A program made the position numbers and the translations under genes. Below the pieces are notes generated by a model. It did not search any database and was not told where the DNA came from. It saw nothing but the letters and a program-made list of their open reading frames with translations. Positions 6,554-13,062 of a stretch of 13,062 bases of DNA are shown piece after piece. Source of the stretch: Chloroflexia bacterium (GTDB lineage: Bacteria > Chloroflexota > Chloroflexia > Thermomicrobiales > UBA6265); contig JACCUV010000169.1 of the NCBI GenBank assembly GCA_013698495.1, positions 1-13,062 on the forward strand. Reading direction: 5' to 3'. Within the stretch, counting starts at the first letter, position 1. The number at the start of each line of letters is the position of its first letter.

Positions 6554-7399
6554 GTGATCAGTTCCCCGAAGTTGTCATCGCCAATCTGGCTCGGGCCCCT
6601 GGATGCCGTCAGGCGCCTCCGCGCCTGGTGGCTGTGGGTTGTGGTTGCGACAGCGAGTTCTGTTGCATTCTTCAGCATTCCCGGCGGCTACAACGAGACC
6701 GCTCACGCGCTTCTCCACGGGCTGTGCGCGCAGACTCCCTCCCACACCTTGATGTTTGGCGACGCGATGCTCCCCTTCGACTCCCGGATGACCGGTATTT
6801 ACGGCGGAGTCCTGGTGACGGTTGCGACAGTCGCCGCTCGCGGTCGACTCTTCTGGTACGGAAATCCCCCTGTGCGAGTGGTCGCGATGCTTGGCGCAAT
6901 GGTAGGGCTGATGGCCGCGGATGGTTTCAACTCGCTGCTCAACGATCTTGGAATGTGGCACGCCTACACTCCGCACAATGCGCCAAGGATTGTCACCGGC
7001 TATGGCGCCGGTGTCGCCCTGGCGGTTGTCTTGTGCTGGTTGATCGCTTCTTCGGTCTGGCGCATAGGTGTAGCGGGGCCGGCCATCGCCAAGGTCAACG
7101 AACTTGCGGTTCCGGCGATCGGGCTCGGCGGTTTCGGTTTGATCCTCCTGGTCCGCCCGGAGTGGATGCACTTCCCGGTGTCGATGCTCCTCGTGCTCTC
7201 CGCCTGGATCGCGGTCACGATGTTGGTCCTTGTCATTGTGTTGCTTGCGTTCAAGCTCGATGCCAAAGTCAGCTCGCTCCGGCAACTCCACGTTCCGGTC
7301 GCCACCGCCTCCGTGCTGGCGATCTCGGTGATTGTGGCGCTGGCTGGCGGCAGGTACTGGTTGGAGCGTACATTCGGCATCACCAACGCCATGATGTAA
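6554..7399 (+). CDS. DUF2085-like membrane protein
   Basis: A 281-aa polytopic membrane protein. Residues about 48-86 carry the DUF2085-type pattern: HGLCAQTPSHT (55-65), then Gly-Asp, a Pro (LP), and SRMTGIYGG (77-85), matching the family's Cys...Gln-x-Pro...Arg-x-x-Gly-Ile-Tyr-x-Gly spacing. Hydrophobic segments fall near 25-42, 82-95, 108-122, 148-168, 185-200, 207-233 and 248-265. Function is unknown in the family. The part beyond ~170 exceeds a minimal DUF2085 unit and is not recognised. The start is taken as GTG 6554, since the first ATG (residue 67) would remove the first membrane segment and the Cys motif; no strong ribosome site is seen. It diverges from the PAP2 gene across a 157-base gap (6397-6553) in which I find no convincing promoter boxes. 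Confidence 0.75.
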   Translation: MISSPKLSSPIWLGPLDAVRRLRAWWLWVVVATASSVAFFSIPGGYNETAHALLHGLCAQTPSHTLMFGDAMLPFDSRMTGIYGGVLVTVATVAARGRLFWYGNPPVRVVAMLGAMVGLMAADGFNSLLNDLGMWHAYTPHNAPRIVTGYGAGVALAVVLCWLIASSVWRIGVAGPAIAKVNELAVPAIGLGGFGLILLVRPEWMHFPVSMLLVLSAWIAVTMLVLVIVLLAFKLDAKVSSLRQLHVPVATASVLAISVIVALAGGRYWLERTFGITNAMM

Positions 7400-7441
7400 C
7401 GTCCCGACCCGGCGACGGCGCGGCGCACCTGCGCCCGACTC

Positions 7442-7450
7442 TGCTAAACT
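7442..7450 (+). promoter_or_regulatory. Possible extended -10 promoter for the NERD-like/holB genes
   Basis: TGC followed by TAAACT resembles an extended -10 box in the 156-base gap before the 7556 gene; no clear -35. It would start transcription around 7457, exactly at the inverted repeat 7458-7474. Confidence 0.3.
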
Positions 7451-7457
7451 CGAATCC

Positions 7458-7474
7458 CGAAAGTCACACTTTCG
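7458..7474. repeat. Perfect palindromic element, possible operator
   Basis: CGAAAGT (7458-7464) and ACTTTCG (7468-7474) are exact reverse complements around CAC. The element directly follows the putative -10 box at 7445-7450, where a repressor could block initiation. Further dyads (ATCGCC 7488-7493 with GGCGAT 7513-7518; CCCC 7500-7503 with GGGG 7511-7514) could fold in the 5' untranslated RNA. Confidence 0.4.
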
Positions 7475-7555
7475 CCTTCCCAACGTATCGCCGGCGTCTC
7501 CCCTTGTCACGGGGCGATTCGAGCGGCGAATTATCCCGGAATTGACGCCACACCG

Positions 7556-8305
7556 ATGAAGATCATTCGTCACGACGCCTATATCGCGAAGCGCAAGCGC
7601 AATTCCAAGTGGATTGCCTTGCTGGGATTCCTGATGCTCACGGGAACCTTGTTCCTGGCCTTGCTTCCCAACTTCCTGTTGCCATCGTATCTCCTGATGT
7701 TGTTCGGATTCGTGTTGTTCAACATCGGCATGCAGCAGGTTGGAAAGTGGTCGCGCAACCCCCGCAACGACCAACTGCTCGATCATCATCTCAAGGCGCT
7801 GCCCGATCGATTCTCGCTCGTCCACTATGCGCCCGTTGGAAACAAGCGCATCGACCATATCCTGGTCCATTCCGGTGGCGCCTTGATTCTCACCGCCAAG
7901 GAAATCGATGGCGCGATCGAGGAAAGAGGCAGTCGTTGGCGACGACGAGGAAGCGGAATTCGCCGGTTCCTCTCGTTCAGTGGCCCGCAGCTCGGGAATC
8001 CCAGCATCGAAACCGACACCGCCGTCGGTCTCCTTGAGTCGCATCTCAGCGCTGCACAATTCGAGATCGATGTCCTCGCCGCGGTTGTCTTCATACATCC
8101 GCGCACGGAGTTGACGATCGAAGAGCCCGACTACCCAGTGCTTCATGGCGACGAGCTCGCCAGTTTCGTGCTGAACGTGCCCGTTGAGGAAGAACTCTCG
8201 TCCAGGGAACGGGAGAATCTGGTCAACCTGCTCAAAGGTGATGAAATACTTGATATGCCCGTCAAGACGGGACGCCGGCGCCCGGTCAAGCGTCGTGCTG
8301 CCTGA
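7556..8305 (+). CDS. Membrane-anchored NERD-like protein
   Basis: A 249-aa protein with two hydrophobic segments (about 19-37 and 41-59) preceded by a basic tail, then a cytoplasmic domain. Residues 71-165 resemble a NERD (nuclease-related) domain: a conserved Asn-Asp near the helix (RNDQLLDHHLKALPDRFSLVHY, 70-91), KRIDHILVHSGGALILTAK (97-115) and a Gly-x-Ile...Trp turn (DGAIEERGSRW, 118-128), then GNPSIET. In NERD and related endonuclease folds the strand after the Asp (here D100) usually carries Glu-x-Lys; here it reads Thr-x-Lys (113-115), so catalysis may be lost or the residue supplied elsewhere. The C-terminus is Lys/Arg-rich and could bind nucleic acid. ATG 7556 has only a weak ribosome site. 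holB starts 9 bases after its stop, suggesting one transcript. Biological role unknown. Confidence 0.7.
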   Translation: MKIIRHDAYIAKRKRNSKWIALLGFLMLTGTLFLALLPNFLLPSYLLMLFGFVLFNIGMQQVGKWSRNPRNDQLLDHHLKALPDRFSLVHYAPVGNKRIDHILVHSGGALILTAKEIDGAIEERGSRWRRRGSGIRRFLSFSGPQLGNPSIETDTAVGLLESHLSAAQFEIDVLAAVVFIHPRTELTIEEPDYPVLHGDELASFVLNVPVEEELSSRERENLVNLLKGDEILDMPVKTGRRRPVKRRAA

Positions 8306-8314
8306 TCGATCGCC

Positions 8315-9376
8315 GTGGCGCACAAAGTGAACCAGGTTGCCCGCAATCCAGACACCGGTTGGGCCGTTTGGGGCCAGCGATCGGCCGTAAGCAGGCTGCT
8401 GCAAGCGATTCAGCAGGGACCGGCGCACGCCTATATCCTTGCGGGACCCAATCGATCCGGAAAACGTACGGCCGCGCTTGAGTTCGCGCGAACACTCAAT
8501 TGCCCAAAGGATGTTGGCCACCTCACGTATTGCGGGGAGTGTCCCGTGTGCCGGCGGATCAGCAAGGGCGTCTTTCCCGATGTCACGGTCTTCGATCTTG
8601 CCTCCCAGGCAGAACGCGATGGTGACAAATCCAGGAACCTGACGCTCAACATCGGCACTATCCGGGAAATATCCGGTGCGGTGTCGTATCGTCCAACGGA
8701 ATCCTCGTGGCGGGTAATCATTGTCGACGACGCCGAGACCATGCAGGAGACCGCACAGGAAGCTTTTCTCAAGACGCTCGAGGAACCGCCGCCGTACGCG
8801 ATCCTGATCCTGCTTACATCGGAGGCCGATGCGTTTCTCCCCACGATTCAGAGTCGATGCGTCACGATCAGGTTCGGTCTGTCCCCAGCCTCGGAGGTTG
8901 AAGCAGCGTTGATCGCTTCCGGAACCGAAGCAACGCTGGCGCGGCGCGTTGCTGGCATGGCCCAGGGTTCGGTGGGCTGGGCGCTGGAGGCGGCACACGA
9001 CGAAGGTCTCATTGAATCCCGCGAAGGACTCGCAAGGCAGGCGATGGACTTTGTGCTCGCGAACGCCTACGACCGAACAGTTCGCGCCGTTCTCCTTGCG
9101 GACGAGTTCGCAAAAGATCGCGACGGCGTTTTCACCCGTCTTGCGGCAATCCAAAGCGTTTGGCGCTCGGCGTTGTACGTCAATCAAAAGCTGGAAGACA
9201 CCGCTCACATTGCCGGGCTCGGACCCATCTCGGAGCGCTTCATCCCACTCGGACTGGACGATCTCTTGCGATCAATCCGGTCCCTCGACACCTGCGTCGC
9301 CAATCTGGAGGCGAACGTGCGTCCGCGACTGGCGTTGGAGTCGATGGTGCTTGCCTGGCCGAGACTTGGCGAGTAG
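8315..9376 (+). CDS. holB: DNA polymerase III subunit delta' (HolB)
   Basis: A 353-aa AAA+ clamp-loader subunit, usual length. It forms, with delta and tau/gamma, the complex that loads the sliding clamp. Residues 20-60 hold the P-loop (AGPNRSGKRT, 43-52); a zinc module with Cys63, Cys73, Cys76 and Cys79 follows; the Walker-B-like strand is RVIIVDDAE (133-141), then TLEEPPP (154-160), and the SRC motif of clamp loaders is at 180-182. The rest is helical. The P-loop has Arg47 where active ATPases usually have Gly, and delta' is often catalytically weak, so ATP turnover may be lost here. Start GTG 8315 is 9 bases after the NERD-like stop, without a clear ribosome site, pointing to coupling. The 36-aa distance before the P-loop fits other HolB proteins. 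Confidence 0.93.
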   Translation: MAHKVNQVARNPDTGWAVWGQRSAVSRLLQAIQQGPAHAYILAGPNRSGKRTAALEFARTLNCPKDVGHLTYCGECPVCRRISKGVFPDVTVFDLASQAERDGDKSRNLTLNIGTIREISGAVSYRPTESSWRVIIVDDAETMQETAQEAFLKTLEEPPPYAILILLTSEADAFLPTIQSRCVTIRFGLSPASEVEAALIASGTEATLARRVAGMAQGSVGWALEAAHDEGLIESREGLARQAMDFVLANAYDRTVRAVLLADEFAKDRDGVFTRLAAIQSVWRSALYVNQKLEDTAHIAGLGPISERFIPLGLDDLLRSIRSLDTCVANLEANVRPRLALESMVLAWPRLGE

Positions 9377-9436
9377 GTATTCTGCTCGAACAAACCCTTT
9401 CGGTAGGGAATCGGCTCCATGGCGAGTTCAGGTTCG

Positions 9437-9443
9437 AAGGAGG
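9437..9443 (+). promoter_or_regulatory. Near-perfect Shine-Dalgarno of the 9449 gene
   Basis: AAGGAGG five bases before ATG 9449. It is the strongest ribosome site in the window and rules out the in-frame ATG at 9419, which lies upstream of it. Confidence 0.85.
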
Positions 9444-9448
9444 AATAC

Positions 9449-9748
9449 ATGTCTCATTACCTGGTCATACACACGCCAAGAGCTGGCGAAGAGGAGGACA
9501 GCCTGCCACCGACCGAGCTCTCCGCCCTGGCTGCCCAGCATGGGAATCACGACTCACGCCCGAGATGGATCAAGACGTGGTCCCCGGACCTCCACGATGA
9601 TCGGATCTTCTCCCTCTGGGAAGCGGTCAATGCCGAAGAAATCCTGACGACGATTCACACGTATGGATTCCTCGACCACATGGATGCGCGCCCCATTAAC
9701 GTGCGCGAGTGGGGACCCGCCGATGTTATCGCCGCCGGGGCTGACTGA
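9449..9748 (+). CDS. Small protein, possibly DUF4242-like
   Basis: A 99-aa soluble, acidic protein. The pattern of a first strand (MSHYLVIHTP), a helix beginning PPTELSALAAQH (20-31), WIKTWSPDLHDDRIFSLWEA (40-59), a helix AEEILTTIHTYGF and a last strand INVREW resembles the ferredoxin-like fold of DUF4242 proteins such as the nickel-binding SCO4226 family. The match is by pattern only; metal-binding His residues, if any, would be His8, His31 and His34, which I cannot confirm. The start is fixed by a near-perfect Shine-Dalgarno, so high translation is likely. It lies 72 bases after holB and 113 before the molybdenum hydroxylase gene; no terminator is visible in either gap, so it may be part of the same run. 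Function unknown. Confidence 0.72.
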   Translation: MSHYLVIHTPRAGEEEDSLPPTELSALAAQHGNHDSRPRWIKTWSPDLHDDRIFSLWEAVNAEEILTTIHTYGFLDHMDARPINVREWGPADVIAAGAD

Positions 9749-9861
9749 TCGACCTCGGGCAACTGACCGCATGGCCATCGCCCATAACCCCGATTTGTGA
9801 GAAGCTACAGGGATAGACGATCGGTCGCTCTTCGACGTCGCTCCCCTCGGAGGAACATTCC

Positions 9862-12129
9862 ATGGCCACCACCTACAGTGTTGTTGGACATCGCGCGAAA
9901 CGCCTCGACTCGCCGCCCAAGTTGACGGGAGCCGAACAATTCACGGCCGATCTCAAGATAGCGAACCTGCTCCATGCCCGCATCGTGGGCAGCACCTACG
10001 CCCATGCTCGTATCAACAGCGTGAACAAGGACGCGGCCCTCCTCGTGCCCGGTGTCAAGGCGGTTCTCACCAACGCCGATCTCCCGGTGCGCCGCGACGA
10101 ACAGGACGCGCCAGTCGCGCTGCTCCTGGCCGGGGATGAGGCGCTTCACGTCGGACATCCGATCGCCTTGGTCCTCGCCACCTCCGAAGCAGCGGCGCTC
10201 GATGCGGCGGAACTGGTGGAAGTGGACTACGAGCCACTCGACGTCGTTTCTGATCTCGATGCGGCAATCCGTCCGGATTCGCCGCTGGTGACGACCGCCC
10301 GATCGGGAGCCTTCGATGACGAAGCGGCCATGCACAATGCCGACGCCGCAACCGCTGGTGAAGACGAGGAGTCCCTGCCGCCGAATGTGTCGAGTTCGGT
10401 CAACTACGAGCGCGGCGATATCGATGCCGGATTTGCGGAAGCCGATGAAATCGTCGAATTGGATTTAACGTCCCTCACCGTTCATCAGGGATATATCGAA
10501 CCGCAAGTCGCTCTGGTCATCCCCGAACGTTCCGGCCGGATGACGATCCACACCAGTACCCAGGCCGCCTTCCACGGTCGTGGCAAGGTCTCGAGCACGC
10601 TGGGCATTCCGCTTGAGCAGATCAACATCGTTCCGATGCCCGTGGGCGGCGGCTTTGGCGGCAAATTTGTCTTGATCGAGCCGCTCGTCGCCGCCGCGGC
10701 CCTCACTGTGGGTCAACCGGTGCTGCTCTCCTACACCCGCACCGACGACTTCCTGGCTGGCAACCCTGCGCCCGAATGCAAAATCTCAATTCGGCTTGGC
10801 GCAACCAGGGACGGTCGAATCACGGCCCTCGAAGCGAACATGATTTACGACTCAGGCGCCAATCCAGGTTCTCCCTTGAGCATTTCCGCCATCCTCCTCG
10901 GCGGCTACTACAAGTTTCCGAACTTGCGGATCAAGGGCTATGAGACCCAAACCCACCGTCCGAGTTCTGGCGCGTACCGGGCCCCCGGCGCGCAGCAAGG
11001 GACGTTCGCGATCGAATCCGCGGTCGACGAGCTAGCCCGCAAACTCGATCTCGATCCTATCGAGTTCCGGTTGATGAATTGCGTGGAAGAGGGAGACCTT
11101 CGCGCCAACGAGGGCGCCTGGCCAAAGATCGGTCTGCGGCAGACGATTGAAGCGCTGCAAGCGCATCCGCTATGGCGCCAGCGGGACCAGGCGCGCGCCG
11201 ATGGCAAGGGAATCGGTATCGCCATCGGCGGGTGGCCGGGGGGAATCGAACCGGCCACGGCGACGTGCCGGCTCGATGCCGATGGCAAGTTGACCGTTAT
11301 TCTCGGCTCCGTGGACCTCAATGGAACAAACACCACTTTTGCCCAAATTGCGGCCGAAGAACTCGGCGCTGGCATCGACTCCGTGCGCGTGACGACCGCG
11401 AGCACAGACACGGCACCGCTTGTTGGCGGCACTGGCGGCTCGAAAATCACCTACACCGTGGGACCAGCCGTCGCCAAGGCAGCTCAGGACGCGGTTGAAC
11501 AAATTAAGCAAATCGCGGCGAAGAAGCTGGAAGTCTCGGTTGACGACCTTGAGTTGTCGGACGGCTCAGTTCGGGTCAAGGGAGTTCCCGGAACCGCGAT
11601 CACATTGGAAGAAATCGCCGAACTCAGCATGGCGATGACCGGTGGCAACGAACCTGTCCTCGGGCGAGGCGGCTCAGGAATCACCCAGAGCGCTCCGGGA
11701 TTCGCCGCGCACCTTGCCGAGGTGACCGTGGACGAGATGACGGGGGTGGTCCAGGTCACCAACTACGTCGCGGCCCAGGATGTCGGGTTTGCGATCAATC
11801 CCGCTTCCGTCGAGGGTCAGATTCACGGTGGCGTGGCTCAGGGGATTGGTTGGGCGTTGTATGAGGGTATTGCCTATGACGATGACGGTCAGCCGGATGC
11901 CGCGAATCTCATGGACTATGTCTTGCCCCGGAGCACGATGATACCGAATATCGACGTCATTCTCGTGGAGGTCGCCTCCGACGACGGACCATATGGGGCC
12001 AAGGGCGTCGGCGAACCACCAGCGATCCCGGGGGCAGCCGCCGTCGCCAACGCGATTCGCGACCTGACAGGCGCCCGGATGACCTCGCTGCCAATTCGCC
12101 CACCGGATGTGCTCGCCCAACTGTCGTAG
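9862..12129 (+). CDS. Xanthine dehydrogenase family, molybdopterin-binding (large) subunit
   Basis: A 755-aa molybdenum hydroxylase large subunit. The N-terminal part (about 15-130, LTGAEQFTADLKIANLLHARIV) is the aldehyde oxidase/xanthine dehydrogenase a/b hammerhead domain. Cofactor and active-site elements follow: Gln234 in STQAAFHGR, GGGFGGK (262-268), SGAYRAPGAQQG (369-380), GSVDLNGTN (482-490), IHGGVAQGIGWALYE (654-668) and AKGVGEPPAIPG (713-724), with Glu718 as the probable catalytic base. The CO-dehydrogenase loop (AYRCSFR) is absent, so CO oxidation is unlikely; the substrate, perhaps a purine, N-heterocycle or aldehyde, cannot be told. Such enzymes need 2Fe-2S and FAD subunits, which are not in the window on either side, so this looks like an orphan subunit. 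Start ATG 9862 has GGAGG (9849-9853) upstream. No Tat signal, as expected for this subunit. Confidence 0.92.
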   Translation: MATTYSVVGHRAKRLDSPPKLTGAEQFTADLKIANLLHARIVGSTYAHARINSVNKDAALLVPGVKAVLTNADLPVRRDEQDAPVALLLAGDEALHVGHPIALVLATSEAAALDAAELVEVDYEPLDVVSDLDAAIRPDSPLVTTARSGAFDDEAAMHNADAATAGEDEESLPPNVSSSVNYERGDIDAGFAEADEIVELDLTSLTVHQGYIEPQVALVIPERSGRMTIHTSTQAAFHGRGKVSSTLGIPLEQINIVPMPVGGGFGGKFVLIEPLVAAAALTVGQPVLLSYTRTDDFLAGNPAPECKISIRLGATRDGRITALEANMIYDSGANPGSPLSISAILLGGYYKFPNLRIKGYETQTHRPSSGAYRAPGAQQGTFAIESAVDELARKLDLDPIEFRLMNCVEEGDLRANEGAWPKIGLRQTIEALQAHPLWRQRDQARADGKGIGIAIGGWPGGIEPATATCRLDADGKLTVILGSVDLNGTNTTFAQIAAEELGAGIDSVRVTTASTDTAPLVGGTGGSKITYTVGPAVAKAAQDAVEQIKQIAAKKLEVSVDDLELSDGSVRVKGVPGTAITLEEIAELSMAMTGGNEPVLGRGGSGITQSAPGFAAHLAEVTVDEMTGVVQVTNYVAAQDVGFAINPASVEGQIHGGVAQGIGWALYEGIAYDDDGQPDAANLMDYVLPRSTMIPNIDVILVEVASDDGPYGAKGVGEPPAIPGAAAVANAIRDLTGARMTSLPIRPPDVLAQLS

Positions 12130-12201
12130 ACTGCCAGTGGGCTTGCATCGCGCCGGTTCGCACATGCGGACGCGTCATGCGAGCGATGAGATGCGCAGGC
12201 G

Positions 12202-13062
12202 ATGCTGCTGGAACTGTCGATCAAGGATTTTGCGATCATCGAACGCGCGACGATCCAGTTTTCGGAAGGGCTGAACGCGCTCACTGGCGAAACCGGCGCC
12301 GGGAAATCGATCCTGCTCGATGCCCTCGGGGCCGTTCTCGGCTCCAGAGTCAGCAGCGATCTGGTCCGCACCGGATGTGCCCTGGCCCGAGTTGAAGCGG
12401 CGTTTGCGCTCGACGAAGCAACTTCGGGCCGTTTGAAACCTCAATTGGATGATGTTGGCGTCGAACTTGATGTCGACGGTTCACTCATCCTCAGTCGCGA
12501 AGTCCAGGCAAACGGCCGATCCACCGCACGCGTCAACGGGCGCCTATCCACGGCTGGCGCGTTGGGTTCAATTGGCATGAGCCTCGTTGATATCCACGGA
12601 CAGTCCGACCACCTTGCAATCCTGAAGACCACCGAGCAGCGCCATCTGCTTGATCGTTTCGGTGCGCTCGATCACCAACGGACCACCCTTTCCGGCATTG
12701 TCCGTGAATGGCGAGACGCTCGCTCGCGCCTCGCAGATATAGCCCGCGGTTCCCGCGAACGGGAGCAACGAATCGATTTGCTTCGTTTCCAGATCGACGA
12801 AATCGATGCGGCGGCCGTTGGCATTGGCGACGATGATGTACTCGCCGGTGAGCGCGACATCCTGCGCAACGCGGATCGACTCCGCGGACATGCCCTGGAG
12901 GCGCTTTCGGCGCTGGTTGACGACGACATAGCGAACGGCGCCGATATCACGTCGCTCGTGCGTCGGGTGACCTCGCTGACCACAGCCATTGCTTCGTATG
13001 ACTCCACGGCGGGCGAACTCGACAGCCGCGCCAACGAACTCCTCGTCCTGGCCGAGGACCTC
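12202..13062 (+). CDS. recN: DNA repair protein RecN, 5' part
   Basis: The first 287 codons are open to the window edge, so the gene is truncated by the window, not broken. RecN is an SMC-like ATPase acting early in double-strand break repair. Visible: MLLELSIKDFAIIE, the family's N-terminal strand; Walker A GETGAGKS (29-36); the SILLDALGAVLG helix; SREVQANGRSTARVNG (96-111); and the RecN signature DIHGQSDHLAIL (129-140). A coiled-coil-like charged helix begins near residue 150. The second ATP-binding half (signature and Walker B) would lie beyond the window. The ATG at 12202 is supported by an in-frame stop at 12187 with no other start between. It lies 72 bases after the hydroxylase gene; a clear ribosome site is not seen. 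Confidence 0.94.
   Translation, partial: MLLELSIKDFAIIERATIQFSEGLNALTGETGAGKSILLDALGAVLGSRVSSDLVRTGCALARVEAAFALDEATSGRLKPQLDDVGVELDVDGSLILSREVQANGRSTARVNGRLSTAGALGSIGMSLVDIHGQSDHLAILKTTEQRHLLDRFGALDHQRTTLSGIVREWRDARSRLADIARGSREREQRIDLLRFQIDEIDAAAVGIGDDDVLAGERDILRNADRLRGHALEALSALVDDDIANGADITSLVRRVTSLTTAIASYDSTAGELDSRANELLVLAEDL

Noticed and set aside
6575..9208. An 877-codon open frame on the minus strand
   Set aside because: It runs antisense across three well supported plus-strand genes (DUF2085-like, NERD-like, holB). Its translation is rich in Arg, Gly and His without any recognisable domain; it is a GC-rich shadow frame.
9749..9861. Promoter for the molybdenum hydroxylase gene
   Set aside because: TTGTGA and GATAGA-like hexamers occur but with wrong spacing; nothing convincing.
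9862..12129. CO dehydrogenase large subunit (CoxL)
   Set aside because: The CoxL active-site loop AYRCSFR is absent; the corresponding region reads SGAYRAPG, as in other xanthine dehydrogenase family members.

Overview
The window is about 60% G+C and reads as ordinary bacterial chromosome, most likely Chloroflexota (possibly a Thermomicrobia-like lineage). That placement is an inference from four things: GC-rich codon use, a class I isoleucyl-tRNA synthetase under a T-box leader, frequent GTG/TTG starts, and the mix of conserved and membrane genes. No phage, IS, tRNA, rRNA or CRISPR was seen. Bases 1-81 hold nothing I can assign.

Left half, minus strand (82-6396). In transcription order this runs: a PAP2 phosphatase (6396-5641); a ~335-nt leader carrying a T-box riboswitch with an AUC (Ile) specifier, a UGGU tRNA-acceptor bulge and a terminator hairpin; ileS (5279-2097); ychF (2024-912, TTG start); and a two-gene overlapping cassette (857-528 and 552-82) that looks like a toxin-antitoxin pair of the DUF4258/BECR plus DUF2283 sort. 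The ileS-ychF gap is 72 nt and holds a hairpin without a U-tract.

Right half, plus strand (6554 to the end). This holds a DUF2085-like membrane protein, a membrane-anchored NERD-like protein, holB (DNA polymerase III delta' subunit) only 9 nt downstream, a 99-aa small protein with a near-perfect Shine-Dalgarno, a xanthine-dehydrogenase-family molybdopterin subunit without its iron-sulfur or FAD partners, and the 5' two-thirds or so of recN, cut by the window edge. The two halves diverge at 6397-6553.

How they work together: ileS supplies Ile-tRNA and is controlled by uncharged tRNA-Ile through the leader; ychF is a ribosome-associated ATPase, so the left half has a translation theme. holB and recN serve replication and repair. 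The xdh-like gene, the NERD-like protein and the small protein are accessory. The items most worth a second look are the T-box leader, including a duplicated copy of its core element at the leader's 5' end, the toxin-antitoxin-like cassette, the NERD-like protein lacking the usual acidic residue, and the orphan molybdenum hydroxylase subunit.
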